A stretch of 41,315 nucleotides of DNA from Eggerthellaceae bacterium (GCA_017460365.1 JAFUBE010000001.1:1-41315), one strand, 5' to 3'. Numbered from the stretch's first letter, positions 20,783 through 30,064 are shown. Numbers and translations: made by a program. Notes: generated by a model from the sequence alone, not told the origin.

Positions 20783-21938
20783 GGGAAGCATCATCGAGGG
20801 CGGCAACTCGTGGATTTACGATTTCCTCGGGATCAGCTACACGGCATCCGAGTCGTTCGTCCAGCAGCTTCGGGCGGCTGGCGGCGATGACGTGATCGTG
20901 GAGATCAACAGCCCTGGCGGCTACGTTGCGCCGGCAGCGGAGATTTACGAGGCGATCCGCACGTATCCGGGCCACATCGAATGCCGCGTGGTCGGGCAGG
21001 CGGCCAGCGCGGCGAGCATCATCGCGTGTGCGGCCGAAAACTCAATCACGCCCATGGGCACATTCTTCATGCACAACTGCATCGGCTCGGCGTCCGGGAA
21101 CCACAACGACATGCGGCAGACCATGCATGCCATGGAATCGATTGATGAGAACATCATGGAGGCATACCGCGCGAAGACCGGCATGAGCGACGAAGAGATA
21201 TACGCGCTCATGGAAGAGAACACCACGCTTAATGCGCGGCAGGCCGTGAAATACGGCTTTATCGACAGGGTTACCGATAGCGCAGCCGACATTGCGCAAG
21301 CCAACAGCGCCGTTACCGGCATTGCGGCGAGCGCAGGCGGTTTCGTTGACCTCATGGCCATAGACGCTGACCGTCTCGCAGCCATGCGGGAAGCTTACGA
21401 GAACAGCAGAGTTGCGAGCGGCGAAGGGGGTGAAACTATGGAAAAGGACAACATGAGGGACGAGGCCGCAGAAACCACTGAGGAACAGGCCGAGGAAACC
21501 GAAGCTGCCGAGGAAACCGAGGGCGCGGCGCAAGCCGAAACCGAAGAGGAAACCGCCGAGGAAACCGAAGCCGCCGAGGAAACCGAGGGCGAGCAGGCCG
21601 AATCCGAAGAGGATCAGGCCGGTGAGCTCGAAGCGGCCTACCAGCGCGGCGTGCTCGCAGAGCGCGAGCGCATTTCCGGCATTCTTGACATTGCGGCCAA
21701 GGTGCCCGATGCAATGGTTCGGGCGGCGCTCTTCACTGAGCCGATCAGCGCAGAGCAGTTGGCGCTTGCCGCCATGCGCGCCGAAGACGCTGAGCGCACG
21801 GGCTATTTCGCCAAGGCGTGCGCGGATGTGGACGCATCCAACAGCGGTCAGGTTGCCGCCGAGGTAACCGACAACGCGAACGACGCGAGCAACGAAGTCG
21901 ATATGCTGGCGGCAATGTTGAAGGAAAGATTCGAATAG
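20760..21938 (+). CDS. Head maturation protease (ClpP/S14 type, lambda gpC-like) with C-terminal scaffold
   Basis: A 392-aa protein. Residues 1-190 form a ClpP-like protease: VEINSPGGYVAPAAEIYEAI, the nucleophile Ser83 in VGQAASAAS, His105 in FFMHNCIG, then the usual AVKYGFIDRV. Residues ~227-300 are an extreme Glu/Thr/Ala repeat (EETEAAEETEG and variants) and 300-392 are helical, like a scaffold. A strong internal start (see 21438) implies that the scaffold is also made alone, as lambda Nu3 is within C. The protease would process the prohead and then destroy the scaffold. Confidence 0.9.
   Translation: MAIRIAVKGSIIEGGNSWIYDFLGISYTASESFVQQLRAAGGDDVIVEINSPGGYVAPAAEIYEAIRTYPGHIECRVVGQAASAASIIACAAENSITPMGTFFMHNCIGSASGNHNDMRQTMHAMESIDENIMEAYRAKTGMSDEEIYALMEENTTLNARQAVKYGFIDRVTDSAADIAQANSAVTGIAASAGGFVDLMAIDADRLAAMREAYENSRVASGEGGETMEKDNMRDEAAETTEEQAEETEAAEETEGAAQAETEEETAEETEAAEETEGEQAESEEDQAGELEAAYQRGVLAERERISGILDIAAKVPDAMVRAALFTEPISAEQLALAAMRAEDAERTGYFAKACADVDASNSGQVAAEVTDNANDASNEVDMLAAMLKERFE
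21438..21938 (+). CDS. Nested capsid scaffold protein (Nu3-like) from an internal start
   Basis: ATG 21438 lies in the frame of the protease gene (codon 227) and is preceded by AAGGGGGTG at 7 bases, a better ribosome site than most genes here. The 166-aa product starts MEKDNMRDEAAE, with an acidic Glu/Thr/Ala repeat and then helices (LEAAYQRGVLAERERISGIL). This matches the lambda C/Nu3 arrangement, where the scaffold is the C-terminal part of the protease gene. Confidence 0.7.
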   Translation: MEKDNMRDEAAETTEEQAEETEAAEETEGAAQAETEEETAEETEAAEETEGEQAESEEDQAGELEAAYQRGVLAERERISGILDIAAKVPDAMVRAALFTEPISAEQLALAAMRAEDAERTGYFAKACADVDASNSGQVAAEVTDNANDASNEVDMLAAMLKERFE

Positions 21939-21951
21939 CAAAGGAAAGATC

Positions 21952-22332
21952 ATGACAACTGAACTGCTCAACAAACCGGCGTACACGATTGACGCCGATA
22001 ACCTGATGCTGGCGGTCGGGTATCCGGTGCTTAACCGCTCGATCATCGTCACTAATCCGCAAGTTGCCCTGGTTCGCGGCATGGCCGTTATCAACGCTTC
22101 CGGCACGCTCTACGTTGCCGGCGCTGAAAGCGAAAACACCACCATCGCCGGCGATATCGTGGCAATCATCGCAGCCGATCACGACGCCGACACCACGAAC
22201 GCGACCGTTGTTGTGGATGCCTACGTTTCCGGCGCGTTCAACGTTGGCGAGGTCAAGACCATCAACAGCCTTGACGTAAGCACCGATGCCTACGTGCTCG
22301 GCGCGCAGGGCAATGGAATTTACCTGCTCTAG
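21952..22332 (+). CDS. Head decoration protein (lambda gpD-like)
   Basis: A 126-aa beta-rich protein with the conserved elements of the HDPD family: ALVRGMAVINASGTLYVAGA, a middle IAGDIVAIIAADHDAD, and VVVDAYVSGAFNVGEV. It is slightly longer than lambda gpD (110 aa). AAAGGAAAG precedes the ATG. It lies between the protease/scaffold and the major capsid genes, as in lambda. Trimers stabilise the expanded capsid. Confidence 0.9.
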   Translation: MTTELLNKPAYTIDADNLMLAVGYPVLNRSIIVTNPQVALVRGMAVINASGTLYVAGAESENTTIAGDIVAIIAADHDADTTNATVVVDAYVSGAFNVGEVKTINSLDVSTDAYVLGAQGNGIYLL

Positions 22333-22348
22333 GCGAAAGGAACAGACA

Positions 22349-23404
22349 ATGCTTATCTATCGTACTAACAACCTGATCGAGGTCGTTAAGAAGGAGCGCG
22401 TTCCCGGCTCTTTCCTGCGCACGCGCTTTTTCCCGACAGGGCCGCGCGACATTTTCAAGACGAAAAAGGTCTTTATCGAGCGCACTGATGAGGGCAATCT
22501 TTGCGCACCGTTCGTCATCCCGTATTCCGGCGCAAAGCTGATGGAGCGCCCGGACTACACGGCCGAAGAGCTCATGCCGGCGTTCATCAACCCGGCGCGT
22601 GACATGAGCATCGCGCAGCTCGAAAAGAAGGGCATCGGCGAAACGCTTTACGACGAGGTAACGCCGGAACAGCGCGCCATGCAATACCTTGCCGATGACC
22701 TCGCTTTTCTGCAGAAGAGCGTTCAGCGCACGCAAGAATGGATGTGCGGTCAGATCATCATCAACGGTTACGTTGATTGCGTGATCGACACCAACCAAAA
22801 GGTTCGGTTCCAGTATTACGATCAGGCTTTCGGTAACCTGATGGTATTCACCAGCGGCGGCAGCACGGTCTATTGGGACACGGCCGGCGCGTCGATCTAC
22901 GAGCAGCTTTCCGCTATGGTGAACGATATCGATGCCGAGTACGGCGATATCGATATCATCCTGGGCGCTGAGCTCGTTACGCTTTTCCTCACTGATACGC
23001 AAATGCTCAAGATGCTCGATGTTGCTAACGCCAACTTCGGCCGCATCGATCCGGGCCTGCAGCAGTTCCCCGGCGTCGGTTTCATCGGCGCGCTCAACTT
23101 CGGCGGTAAGCTGTGCAACGTGTACACCTACAATGCGAAGGCCACGATTGGCGGCGTCGAAACGAGCTTCATCAATCCCAAGTACGCCGTCGCGATTCCG
23201 CGCACCGGCTTCGGGGCTACCAAGTTCGGTTCCATTACGCAGATGGAGCAAGAGGACAACAAGTATCACACCTACACCGCCGAAATGGTTCCGCGCGTGC
23301 TGAGCGACGCCCATAACGACGAGCAGCGCATCGAAATGAAGAGCGCGCCGCTTCCGCATCCCTACGCGCTCGATTCCTGGCGCGTCACCAAGGCGCTGGC
23401 TTAG
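22349..23404 (+). CDS. Major capsid protein (lambda gpE family)
   Basis: A 351-aa protein close to lambda gpE (341 aa). The PF03864 pattern is visible: FLRTRFFPTGPRDIFKTKKV at the N-terminus, VIPYSGAKLMER, MPAFINPARDMS, the DDLAFLQKSVQRTQEWM helix, and near the end FINPKYAVAIPRTGFGATKF. It has the HK97 fold and builds the icosahedral shell. AAAGGAACAG precedes the ATG at 22349. Confidence 0.95.
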   Translation: MLIYRTNNLIEVVKKERVPGSFLRTRFFPTGPRDIFKTKKVFIERTDEGNLCAPFVIPYSGAKLMERPDYTAEELMPAFINPARDMSIAQLEKKGIGETLYDEVTPEQRAMQYLADDLAFLQKSVQRTQEWMCGQIIINGYVDCVIDTNQKVRFQYYDQAFGNLMVFTSGGSTVYWDTAGASIYEQLSAMVNDIDAEYGDIDIILGAELVTLFLTDTQMLKMLDVANANFGRIDPGLQQFPGVGFIGALNFGGKLCNVYTYNAKATIGGVETSFINPKYAVAIPRTGFGATKFGSITQMEQEDNKYHTYTAEMVPRVLSDAHNDEQRIEMKSAPLPHPYALDSWRVTKALA

Positions 23405-23422
23405 CGCCGGAAAGGAGCCGTC

Positions 23423-23797
23423 ATGCTTATCGTTGCAAAGGGTAAGGTCGTTGTCGGCCGCAAGATCATCGGGCTCGGCGGCGAGCTTGACGGGCTCACG
23501 CCCGAAGCCGAAGAGCAGTTGATCGCGGTCGGCGTTGCGAAGCGTGTCGGTGCGCCCGTCGCATCCGAGGCCGCTGCATCCGGCGAAGACGTTCGGAGCG
23601 TACCGGGTTCTGTCAAGGAGCCGTCGAAAGCTGAGCTGCAGGCGCGTTGCCGCGAGCTCGGAGTTTCCGCGCGTGGCTCGAAGGCAGAGATGCAGGCGCG
23701 CATTGACGAAGCCGAGAGCGCCGACAAAGAGCCCGAAGAGGCTATCGAAGCCGACGATGACGCGCCGCCTGAGTTGACAGCGGAGGTGCCGCGATGA
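23423..23797 (+). CDS. SAP-domain protein after the major capsid gene (gpFI position)
   Basis: A 124-aa protein. Residues 1-45 form a small beta/helix unit (GKVVVGRKIIGLGGELDGLT, with a Val/Gly pattern common in proteins at this site). Residues 65-95 (SKAELQARCRELGVSARGSK) are a SAP/HeH DNA-binding motif. The tail is acidic. In lambda this position is held by gpFI, which aids DNA packaging; a DNA-binding helper here would suit that role. AAAGGAG precedes the ATG, and the stop overlaps the next gene (ATGA). Confidence 0.65.
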   Translation: MLIVAKGKVVVGRKIIGLGGELDGLTPEAEEQLIAVGVAKRVGAPVASEAAASGEDVRSVPGSVKEPSKAELQARCRELGVSARGSKAEMQARIDEAESADKEPEEAIEADDDAPPELTAEVPR

Positions 23798-24060
23798 TTC
23801 GATTGTTGAGACGCCTTGGGCGATTCCCGGCCGGAACCGAGACTGACTATTTCGACGCCGCTGCAGAAGCGGCGTTTCTGTTGGACGGAACCGCCGAGCG
23901 CATCGAGCCGCCCATTGATTCGAAAGGCACCGCAGGCGATTACGAGGGCTTGACCAAAGGAGAGCTCTTGAAGATCGCCGCCGATCGCGGTGTGGAAGTG
24001 CGACCCCGCGCCGCCAAGCGGGAGATCGCGGAAGCCCTGTCGTCGTCCGATGAAGCTTAA
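23794..24060 (+). CDS. Hypothetical head protein with SAP/HeH-like C-terminus, 88 aa
   Basis: Residues 1-50 are variable. Residues 52-85 (LTKGELLKIAADRGVEVRPR followed by AKREIAEALSS) repeat the SAP-like helix-extended loop-helix seen in the gene before it, so the two may be related by duplication. It overlaps both neighbours (ATGA before, 11 bp after). It lies in the packaging/head-completion group between capsid and connector. Confidence 0.6.
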   Translation: MIRLLRRLGRFPAGTETDYFDAAAEAAFLLDGTAERIEPPIDSKGTAGDYEGLTKGELLKIAADRGVEVRPRAAKREIAEALSSSDEA

Positions 24061-24358
24061 CGAAGCCATCGCGGAAGACGTCGACCTCGTTCTCGACCTT
24101 GATGAGTTCGCCGAGACGGCCGTTGTCGAAGGCGCATCTATCAAGGTGCAATTCGACTCGGATCGGCTCGGCGAGCTCTCCGGGTTCACCGAGTACGCGA
24201 TCGGCCTCGATGCGATGGTCATGTACGCCCGCACCGCAGACCTCCCGCCGAAGCGGAAGCCGGGCGACGCGCTCATGGTCGGCTCTTCCGACTGGACGGT
24301 TCTGGGCTGGGAGGATCGCGGAGGAATCTCCGAGGTCGTGTTGCAAAGGCCGCGCTGA
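24050..24358 (+). CDS. Head-tail connector (gpFII-like)
   Basis: A 102-aa beta-rich protein whose C-terminal half resembles lambda gpFII/Phage_attach folds: AMVMYARTADLPPKRKPGDALMVG (shown in part) and WTVLGWEDRGGISEVVLQ, an SH3-like strand series. The position after gpE/gpFI and before the tail genes is that of gpFII, which provides the tail attachment site. The ATG overlaps the preceding gene by 11 bp and its stop the next by one base. Confidence 0.65.
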   Translation: MKLNEAIAEDVDLVLDLDEFAETAVVEGASIKVQFDSDRLGELSGFTEYAIGLDAMVMYARTADLPPKRKPGDALMVGSSDWTVLGWEDRGGISEVVLQRPR

Positions 24359-24909
24359 TGACCCCGCGAACCATTTCAAAGACGCTTGACGACGTGGCCG
24401 CATGGGTCGCCTCCGAGATCGCGCCGAAGCTCGAATACCTCGTTCCACCCGACGACGGCAGCGTTGGCGGGTTCGAGGTCGAGACGGCTCATCCGGTGGT
24501 TTACCAGTCGTTCGTTCCCGGCAAGGAGCGGCTCACGCAAGGCCAGTTGCAAGCGCCCAGTATCGCCGTGCAACTGCTCGGGGGAAGCGACGCGTCATCA
24601 GGAAACCGCACGCTCAACGTGCGGTTGGTGCTCACGATCTGGGCACCGGGTCATTACGACGCCGATGGCTTCCACCGAGACCAGGACGGCTGGCGGGATT
24701 TGCACAACGGGCTCGACGCGATGGCGGTCGCTGTCGGGTCTGCCGAGGTAATCGCCGGCTGCGCCGTCAACCTCAGCCGTGGCGTGCAGTTCGGTTACTT
24801 CGACATCGAAGGCGAGATTCCCGACCTCTACCCATACTGGATGGGGAAGGTCGATTTCGAGCTGACCGGGGCGTACCCGGCAAACAAACGATTTGAAAAC
24901 CTGCTATAG
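24358..24909 (+). CDS. Tail-terminator / gpU-like head-tail completion protein
   Basis: A 183-aa protein with no strong family memory. Its place directly before the sheath, and patterns such as TLNVRLVLTIWAPGHYDADG and GWRDLHNGLDAMAVAV, suit a tail terminator or neck protein that caps the tube. Bacterial P2-like phages have a similar protein here. It overlaps the connector stop by one base (TGATG), with the sheath 12 bases downstream. Confidence 0.5.
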   Translation: MTPRTISKTLDDVAAWVASEIAPKLEYLVPPDDGSVGGFEVETAHPVVYQSFVPGKERLTQGQLQAPSIAVQLLGGSDASSGNRTLNVRLVLTIWAPGHYDADGFHRDQDGWRDLHNGLDAMAVAVGSAEVIAGCAVNLSRGVQFGYFDIEGEIPDLYPYWMGKVDFELTGAYPANKRFENLL

Positions 24910-24921
24910 ACGAGGTGAAAG

Positions 24922-26340
24922 ATGGCTAATTACACTCATGGCATCTACGGCACGCTGAAAGATGCCGTCGTGCCCAATGCCGCCGAAGCTTCGAGCGCGA
25001 CGGTCGCGGTCGGCACCTTGCCGGTGCATCTGCTCGCCGACTACACCGGCATGGTCGGCGTGCCGATCGCGATGTCGAACGCCACGGCGAAGAGCGAGTT
25101 CGGCTACAGCGATTCGTGGGACAAGTTCACGCTCTGTGAGGTCATGCAGAGCTTCCTTGGCGGATCGTCCGACAACATCGGCGGGCTCTACTGCATCAAC
25201 GTTCTCGACCCGGCCACCCACAAGGCGGCGAGCGACACGGAGGTTTCCGTCACGTTCGCTGACGGCGTTGGCACCATCACCGACGAGCTCGCGATCGTCT
25301 CGACAATCGCCGTCGACGGCATCACCGCCGACAATACGAGCGCGAGCTACGATTGGGTGAGCGGCAAGACCACCATCCGCGCGACCGGAGCGACCGGAGC
25401 GAAGGACGTGACGTATCGCCGCGTGACACCTAACACCGTCGCTGCATCCGACATCGTTTCCGCCATCGCCGCGATCGACGACCTCTATCCGCTTGAGAAC
25501 GTGATCCCGAACATCCTGATCGCGCCGGGCTGGTCTGACAACCCGACCGTTTACGCCGCTCTCGTCAGCAAGACCCAGGCGATTGACGAGCATTTCCTCG
25601 GCTTCGTCCTGGCCGACATCCCGACGAGCGCGGCGACCATCGAGGCGGCGATCGCCTGGAAGGCTTCGAACGGCTACACTTCCAAGTACTCGAAGGTCTG
25701 CTGGCCCTGCGCGAGCGACGCGTCCGGCAAGATCTACCACCTGTCGACGCTCTACGCGCGCGAGATGGTGCGCAACGACGCGCGGAACGACGGCGTTCCT
25801 TACGTCACCGCTTCCAACACGGTCGTCTCTAGCGGCGGCGTGTGCCTCGCCAACGGCACGACCGTCAAGCTCTACAACGAGCACGGCAACTCGCTCAACG
25901 AGTACGGCATTTCGACCGCGATCGCCTGGGGAGGCCAGGTAAGGTTGTGGGGCGGTCACACGGCCGGATTCATCGACAGCGCCGCCGACAACGAGGCGAG
26001 CGCGATCTTCGACACGAACATCCGAATGCTGTGCTACATCATCAACGGGTTCCAGACGCGCTGGATCAACTCGATCGACCAGCCGATGACGATCGCGCTC
26101 CGCGACACGATCCTGTTCTCCGAGCAAAGCTTGCTCGACGGGCTCGTTGCCCAGGGCGCGCTTGTCGGGAGCCCGACCGTTGCGTTCTTGCCGAGCAGCA
26201 ACACGCCCGGCGACATCATCCAGGGCAACTTCACCTGGGACATTTCCGCAACCCCGACGCCGCAGTTCAAGACGGCGCGCGCCGTCGTCGCCTACACGAC
26301 CGATGGCTTCGACGCCTACATTGAGAGCGATGGTGAGTAA
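24922..26340 (+). CDS. Contractile tail sheath protein (P2 FI-like)
   Basis: A 472-aa protein typical of phage tail sheaths. ANYTHGIYGTLKDAVVPNAA starts the N-terminal linker arm; the middle part has LENVIPNILIAPGWSDNPTV and AIAWKASNGYTSKYSKVCWP; the C-terminal core has HTAGFIDSAADNEASAIFDT, FQTRWINSIDQPMTIALRDT and a strand-rich end. AGGTGAAAG precedes the ATG. It shows that the virion is a myovirus and works with the tube protein encoded next. Confidence 0.95.
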   Translation: MANYTHGIYGTLKDAVVPNAAEASSATVAVGTLPVHLLADYTGMVGVPIAMSNATAKSEFGYSDSWDKFTLCEVMQSFLGGSSDNIGGLYCINVLDPATHKAASDTEVSVTFADGVGTITDELAIVSTIAVDGITADNTSASYDWVSGKTTIRATGATGAKDVTYRRVTPNTVAASDIVSAIAAIDDLYPLENVIPNILIAPGWSDNPTVYAALVSKTQAIDEHFLGFVLADIPTSAATIEAAIAWKASNGYTSKYSKVCWPCASDASGKIYHLSTLYAREMVRNDARNDGVPYVTASNTVVSSGGVCLANGTTVKLYNEHGNSLNEYGISTAIAWGGQVRLWGGHTAGFIDSAADNEASAIFDTNIRMLCYIINGFQTRWINSIDQPMTIALRDTILFSEQSLLDGLVAQGALVGSPTVAFLPSSNTPGDIIQGNFTWDISATPTPQFKTARAVVAYTTDGFDAYIESDGE

Positions 26341-26342
26341 TC

Positions 26343-26870
26343 ATGGCGAACTTCATTGACAAGATGACCGTCGTCGAGGCTGCGACGATCTACAAGAGCG
26401 GCGAGCTCATCGGCAACGATTACAAGGTGACGCTGCCGGCCGTGACGCCCGCGACCACGGACGTTGGCGGTCTGATGGGAACGATGAACATCCCGCTTCT
26501 CAACACGCTCGAAGCGATGGATATGACCATCACCAAGACCGGCGTCGACGCGAACACGGCCCAGCTCTGCACGCCGGGCAAGAAAGACCTCATGGTCAAT
26601 TGGGTTCAAGACAAGGTGAACAGCTCCGGCGAGGTCTCGCCGGTCGGCTGCAAAGCCCAGGTGAGCTGCTTGCCGAAGTCGTACATGCCCGCAGCCGATA
26701 TCGAGGTCGGCAGCACTTCCGAGTTCGATTGCACCTTCGAGGTTTACGAGTACAAGCTGACCGTCGACGGCGTTGTTGTGTTCCACGTGAACCGCCTGAC
26801 CGGGACGCTCGAAGCATGGGACGGCAAGAAGCTCGTCAACTATTCGAGCTCGTTCGACCAACTGCTTTAA
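26343..26870 (+). CDS. Tail tube protein (P2 FII-like)
   Basis: A 175-aa protein of the P2 FII family: an N-terminal VEAATIYKSGELIGNDYKVT, the loop TPATTDVGGLMGTMNIPLLN, then MDMTITKTGVD and a C-terminal hairpin EYKLTVDGVVVFHVNRLTG. It begins 2 bases after the sheath stop, as in P2, with GGTGAG as the ribosome site. Hexamers stack to form the inner tail tube. Confidence 0.93.
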   Translation: MANFIDKMTVVEAATIYKSGELIGNDYKVTLPAVTPATTDVGGLMGTMNIPLLNTLEAMDMTITKTGVDANTAQLCTPGKKDLMVNWVQDKVNSSGEVSPVGCKAQVSCLPKSYMPAADIEVGSTSEFDCTFEVYEYKLTVDGVVVFHVNRLTGTLEAWDGKKLVNYSSSFDQLL

Positions 26871-26900
26871 GGGGCGCATGCAGACGAAAGGAGAACGGAA

Positions 26901-27293
26901 ATGGTAGAGACCATTTTCTTGAAGACGCCGATCCTCATCGACGGGGAGCGCGTCCGGGAGCTCTCGTATGACATCGACGAGATCAGCGCCCACCAGTTCA
27001 TCGACGCAGAAAACAGGGCGGCATCCAGGGCGATGATGCTCGGGACGCCGCCCGCATCTGTGGCAGAGCTCGACGCCGGATTTCACGTGTACCTCGGGAT
27101 CATGGCCGTTATCGCTGTGAATCCGGGGTACACGGTCGAGGACATCGAGCGCGTCAAGGGGCCCGATGTCACGAAGCTGATGAAGGTCGGCCGAAATTTT
27201 ATGACTTCCGGTGCGGAGGAGGACGAAGAAGAGGACTTCGACGAGCCGGAGGACGAAACGGAAGCAGAACCCTACCTCCAAGAGCGGGAATAA
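26901..27293 (+). CDS. Tail assembly chaperone, short form (P2 gpE-like)
   Basis: A 130-aa protein, zero-frame product. Residues 1-95 are a compact helical domain ([20 protein letters not shown] and [20 protein letters not shown]), then an acidic tail ([18 protein letters not shown]). It lies between tube and tape measure, where P2 gpE and lambda gpG sit. AAAGGAG precedes the ATG. A slippery A-AAT-TTT lies at its residue ~99, before the acidic tail. Confidence 0.8.
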   Translation: MVETIFLKTPILIDGERVRELSYDIDEISAHQFIDAENRAASRAMMLGTPPASVAELDAGFHVYLGIMAVIAVNPGYTVEDIERVKGPDVTKLMKVGRNFMTSGAEEDEEEDFDEPEDETEAEPYLQERE

Positions 27294-27499
27294 GGGGGCG
27301 GGAGCTGCGCCGCGCCATGCGCGATTACTGCCGCGTCTACCACACGTCGATCGACTACCTGGCGAACATGACCATGACGGCCCTGGTCGCCGAGCTGGAA
27401 GACGCGGCCGCTGAGCTTTCCGATGAGAGGAAGCGAAGAGAGAAGCAACTTGAAAAGGAGCGGGCTCGCGCCCGCTCCCGTCGTAGACACAGGGGGTGA
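26901..27499 (+). CDS. Tail assembly chaperone, predicted -1 frameshift product (E+E'-like)
   Basis: Reading in the zero frame to 27200 and in the -1 frame from there gives a 199-aa protein with no stop until 27497-27499. The second part is Arg-rich at first, then [20 protein letters not shown] and [19 protein letters not shown], like the E' or gpT-type domain (helical, with an N-M-T segment) of P2-like phages. The frame relation (-1), the slippery heptamer and the position between tube and tape measure all match the known conserved tail frameshift. A separate start at 27317 is less likely because the frame is open upstream. Confidence 0.75.
27194..27200 (+). promoter_or_regulatory. Slippery heptamer for -1 ribosomal frameshifting
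   Basis: A-AAT-TTT in the zero frame (X-XXY-YYZ), allowing tandem slip of AAT to AAA and TTT to TTT. It is the only good slippery site in the overlap of the two tail-chaperone frames. Confidence 0.7.
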
Positions 27500-29853
27500 T
27501 GGCTTTGGCAAAGACGATGAAGGCGATCATCGAGCTTGGTGGCAAGCTCGATGGATCCCTGCTCAAGTCGATGTCTTCCGCAGAAAAGCACATGGCATCC
27601 CTGAAAAGGGTTGGCGGTGCGCTCGGAACCGCCGTGAAAGCCGGCGCTGCCGCTGCCGCCGCAGGAACCGTCATGCTCGCGAAGAAGGGCATGGAAGCCT
27701 ACGAGCAGGTCGAAGCCGGCGCGAACAACGTGATCATCGCGACCGGCGCGACCGGCGACGCGGCGAAAGAGCTCGTCGACGTTTACAAGGACGTTTCCAA
27801 GAACGTCGTGGGCGATTTCGGCGACATCGGCAGCGCCGTTGGCGAGCTGAACACCCGATTCGGGCTGGAAGGCGAAGCGCTGGAAGCGGCAAGCGAGCAA
27901 GCCTTGAAATACGCGAAGATCACCGGCCAGGACGCGACAGCGGCCATCCAGGACGTATCCAGGATGATGAACAACGCCGGCATCGACGCGAGCGAGTACG
28001 CGAACGTGCTCGACACCCTCACGGTCGCCGGCCAGCAAGCCGGGATCAACGTCGGCACTCTCGCCAAGAGCGTCACCGAGAACGCCGCCAGCTTCCGCGA
28101 GCTCGGGTTCACGACCGACGAATCGATCGCGCTGCTCGCGAACTTCGAGAAGGTCGGCGCGAACACGTCGACCGTGCTCGCGGGCATGAAGAAGGGCGTC
28201 GCCGAGTGGAACAAGGCCGGAGTGTCGGCGAAGGACGGTTTCAGCGAGTTCGTGAAAGGCGTGGGCGAAGGCACGATCGACGCCCAGGGCGCGATCGAGC
28301 TGTTCGGATCCCGCGCCGGCGTCGCGATGTACGACGCCGCCAAGCAAGGCCAGCTCGACTTCGAGAAGATGTACGAGGCCGTAACCGATGGCAGCGAAGG
28401 CGCGCTCGATCAGGTCTACAAGGACACGCTCACCGTGACCGAGAAAATCGACCTCGCATGGCAGAACGTGAACGTCGCGCTCGCGGACGTGTTCGCGCCG
28501 ATCGCCGTCGCGGCGTCCGATTTCCTGGTCGGGGTGGTCATACCGTTCGTCCAGGACGCGGCGACGGCGATCGGGCGGTTCACCGACGTGTTCATGTCGG
28601 CCTTCGACTTCGAGGCCGTCGCGGAGTCATTCGCGCCGATCTCCGACATGTTCGGCGCTGCCGACTTCGGGACGATGGCCGACGACATGGCGCGCATGGC
28701 GGGATCGGGCTTGTCGTCGTTCCTGCAAATGGTGGGCGACGCCGCATCTGCGGCGCTGCCGTACATTCAGACGATGGCCGAGTTCGTAGGCGGCGCGCTC
28801 GTCCAGGCTTTCGAAATCCTGAAGACGATCAGCCAAGGGGTATGGGGAGGATTGCAGAGCGGGTTCGAGCGCCTACAGAAGCACCTTCCCGGTATCAGCA
28901 GGCTCACGGAGCAGCTTGGGGCGGCGCTCGAATTCGTCGGCGGGATCATCGCCGATTATGTCGCTCCGCAGATCAGTTCATTCGTCGAGAGCGCGCTTGA
29001 TGGCTTCGGCTACCTGCTCGAAGGGTTCGCCGTGCTGTTCGATTTCATCGGGGAAGCGGCCGGCGCTGTTTCCGGCTTCGTCACCGGCGTGATCGACACT
29101 GTGTCAAGCATACCGGGTGCGATCGGCGGGTTCTTCGACTCTGCCGCCGCGTTCGTCATCGGCGCGATACAGCGCGCATTCGAGTTCATCAGCTCCCTCC
29201 CCGGCAACGTGGGAAGAGCGATTTCGGGCATACCCGGAATCTTCTCGTCGGTGTTCAACAATGTCGTGAGCGTCATATCGTCGATTCCCGGCCAGATCGT
29301 CGGCTTTTTCAGCGGCATCGGGCAGCGCATCACCGAGGCGATAGGCTCGATACACTTCCCGACCCCGCATGTGAGTTGGGGTGATATCAAGGTGGGCGAT
29401 CTGTCTATCCCGCTGCCTACCGTGCAATGGTACGCGAGGGGCGGTTTCACTAACGGCCCGATCGCCATCGCTGGCGAGGCGGGCACCGAAGCCGTCATCA
29501 GCTTCGACCACAGGTATCACGATGCAAACGTTGGGTATTGGCTCGCAGCGGGCCGGATGCTCGGCGTGCTGCGCACCTTCGCAACGGGCGGCATCGCGGC
29601 CGGAACCGCGAGCGACCTGTCGGCCGACATCGCGAGCCCGACAGGATCGCTGGCCCTGGCGGCTGGCTCGTCGGGAACGTCGGGCGGCGTGACCATCGAC
29701 TTCGGCGGCGTCACGTTCGCCCCGCAAGTGAGCGTATCCGGAGACGATGCAGGCGATGTCATGACGCAACTACGCGCGGCGCGCGATGAGTTCTTCGACT
29801 TCTTCGACGAGTACGCCATGGAAAGGGGCGCTAGCTATGCCGCAGTATTCTGA
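27499..29853 (+). CDS. Tail tape measure protein
   Basis: A 784-aa protein with the make-up of a tape measure: an N-terminal TP901/PhageMin_Tail region ([20 protein letters not shown], then [20 protein letters not shown] and [20 protein letters not shown]), long helices, several hydrophobic segments ([15 protein letters not shown] and others, 430-600) that may enter the membrane on DNA injection, and a Gly-rich end with [20 protein letters not shown]. The ATG at 27499 overlaps the chaperone stop, but AGGGGG is too close; the TTG at 27505 has better spacing and could be the true start. Its length sets the tail length. Confidence 0.93.
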   Translation: MALAKTMKAIIELGGKLDGSLLKSMSSAEKHMASLKRVGGALGTAVKAGAAAAAAGTVMLAKKGMEAYEQVEAGANNVIIATGATGDAAKELVDVYKDVSKNVVGDFGDIGSAVGELNTRFGLEGEALEAASEQALKYAKITGQDATAAIQDVSRMMNNAGIDASEYANVLDTLTVAGQQAGINVGTLAKSVTENAASFRELGFTTDESIALLANFEKVGANTSTVLAGMKKGVAEWNKAGVSAKDGFSEFVKGVGEGTIDAQGAIELFGSRAGVAMYDAAKQGQLDFEKMYEAVTDGSEGALDQVYKDTLTVTEKIDLAWQNVNVALADVFAPIAVAASDFLVGVVIPFVQDAATAIGRFTDVFMSAFDFEAVAESFAPISDMFGAADFGTMADDMARMAGSGLSSFLQMVGDAASAALPYIQTMAEFVGGALVQAFEILKTISQGVWGGLQSGFERLQKHLPGISRLTEQLGAALEFVGGIIADYVAPQISSFVESALDGFGYLLEGFAVLFDFIGEAAGAVSGFVTGVIDTVSSIPGAIGGFFDSAAAFVIGAIQRAFEFISSLPGNVGRAISGIPGIFSSVFNNVVSVISSIPGQIVGFFSGIGQRITEAIGSIHFPTPHVSWGDIKVGDLSIPLPTVQWYARGGFTNGPIAIAGEAGTEAVISFDHRYHDANVGYWLAAGRMLGVLRTFATGGIAAGTASDLSADIASPTGSLALAAGSSGTSGGVTIDFGGVTFAPQVSVSGDDAGDVMTQLRAARDEFFDFFDEYAMERGASYAAVF

Positions 29854-30064
29854 TCACGGGTACTACACGACGACTCAGAGCGACACCTTCGACCTGATCG
29901 CGTATGACCTCTATGGCGACGAGTACCTTGCCACGGACATCGTAGACCTGAATCCCGAATACAGCGGCGTCGTGGTGTTCGATGCCGACGTAGAGCTCAA
30001 AGTGCCGATCTACGACAGCGACACAGGAGCGGAAACCGTCGCACCGTGGAGGCGACCGCTATGA
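29837..30064 (+). CDS. Tail protein X (P2 gpX-like, LysM-type)
   Basis: A 75-aa protein. [20 protein letters not shown] then [20 protein letters not shown] is the Tail_X pattern, a LysM-like fold with a T-x-x-x-G/S-D-T-x-D-x-I-A core and a final proline-x-Y/T strand. AAAGGGGCG precedes the ATG. It lies between tape measure and gpD, where a LysM protein links the tail tip components in related myophages. Confidence 0.88.
   Translation: MPQYSDHGYYTTTQSDTFDLIAYDLYGDEYLATDIVDLNPEYSGVVVFDADVELKVPIYDSDTGAETVAPWRRPL

Noticed and set aside
22262-24448. 728-codon open frame on the minus strand
   Set aside because: It lies wholly opposite the major capsid, decoration and connector genes, has a low-complexity Arg/Ala-rich translation and no ribosome site. 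Long antisense frames are common in GC-rich genes.
24904-26127. 407-codon minus-strand frame opposite the tail sheath gene
   Set aside because: Low-complexity Arg/Val/Asp translation, a shadow of the sheath gene.
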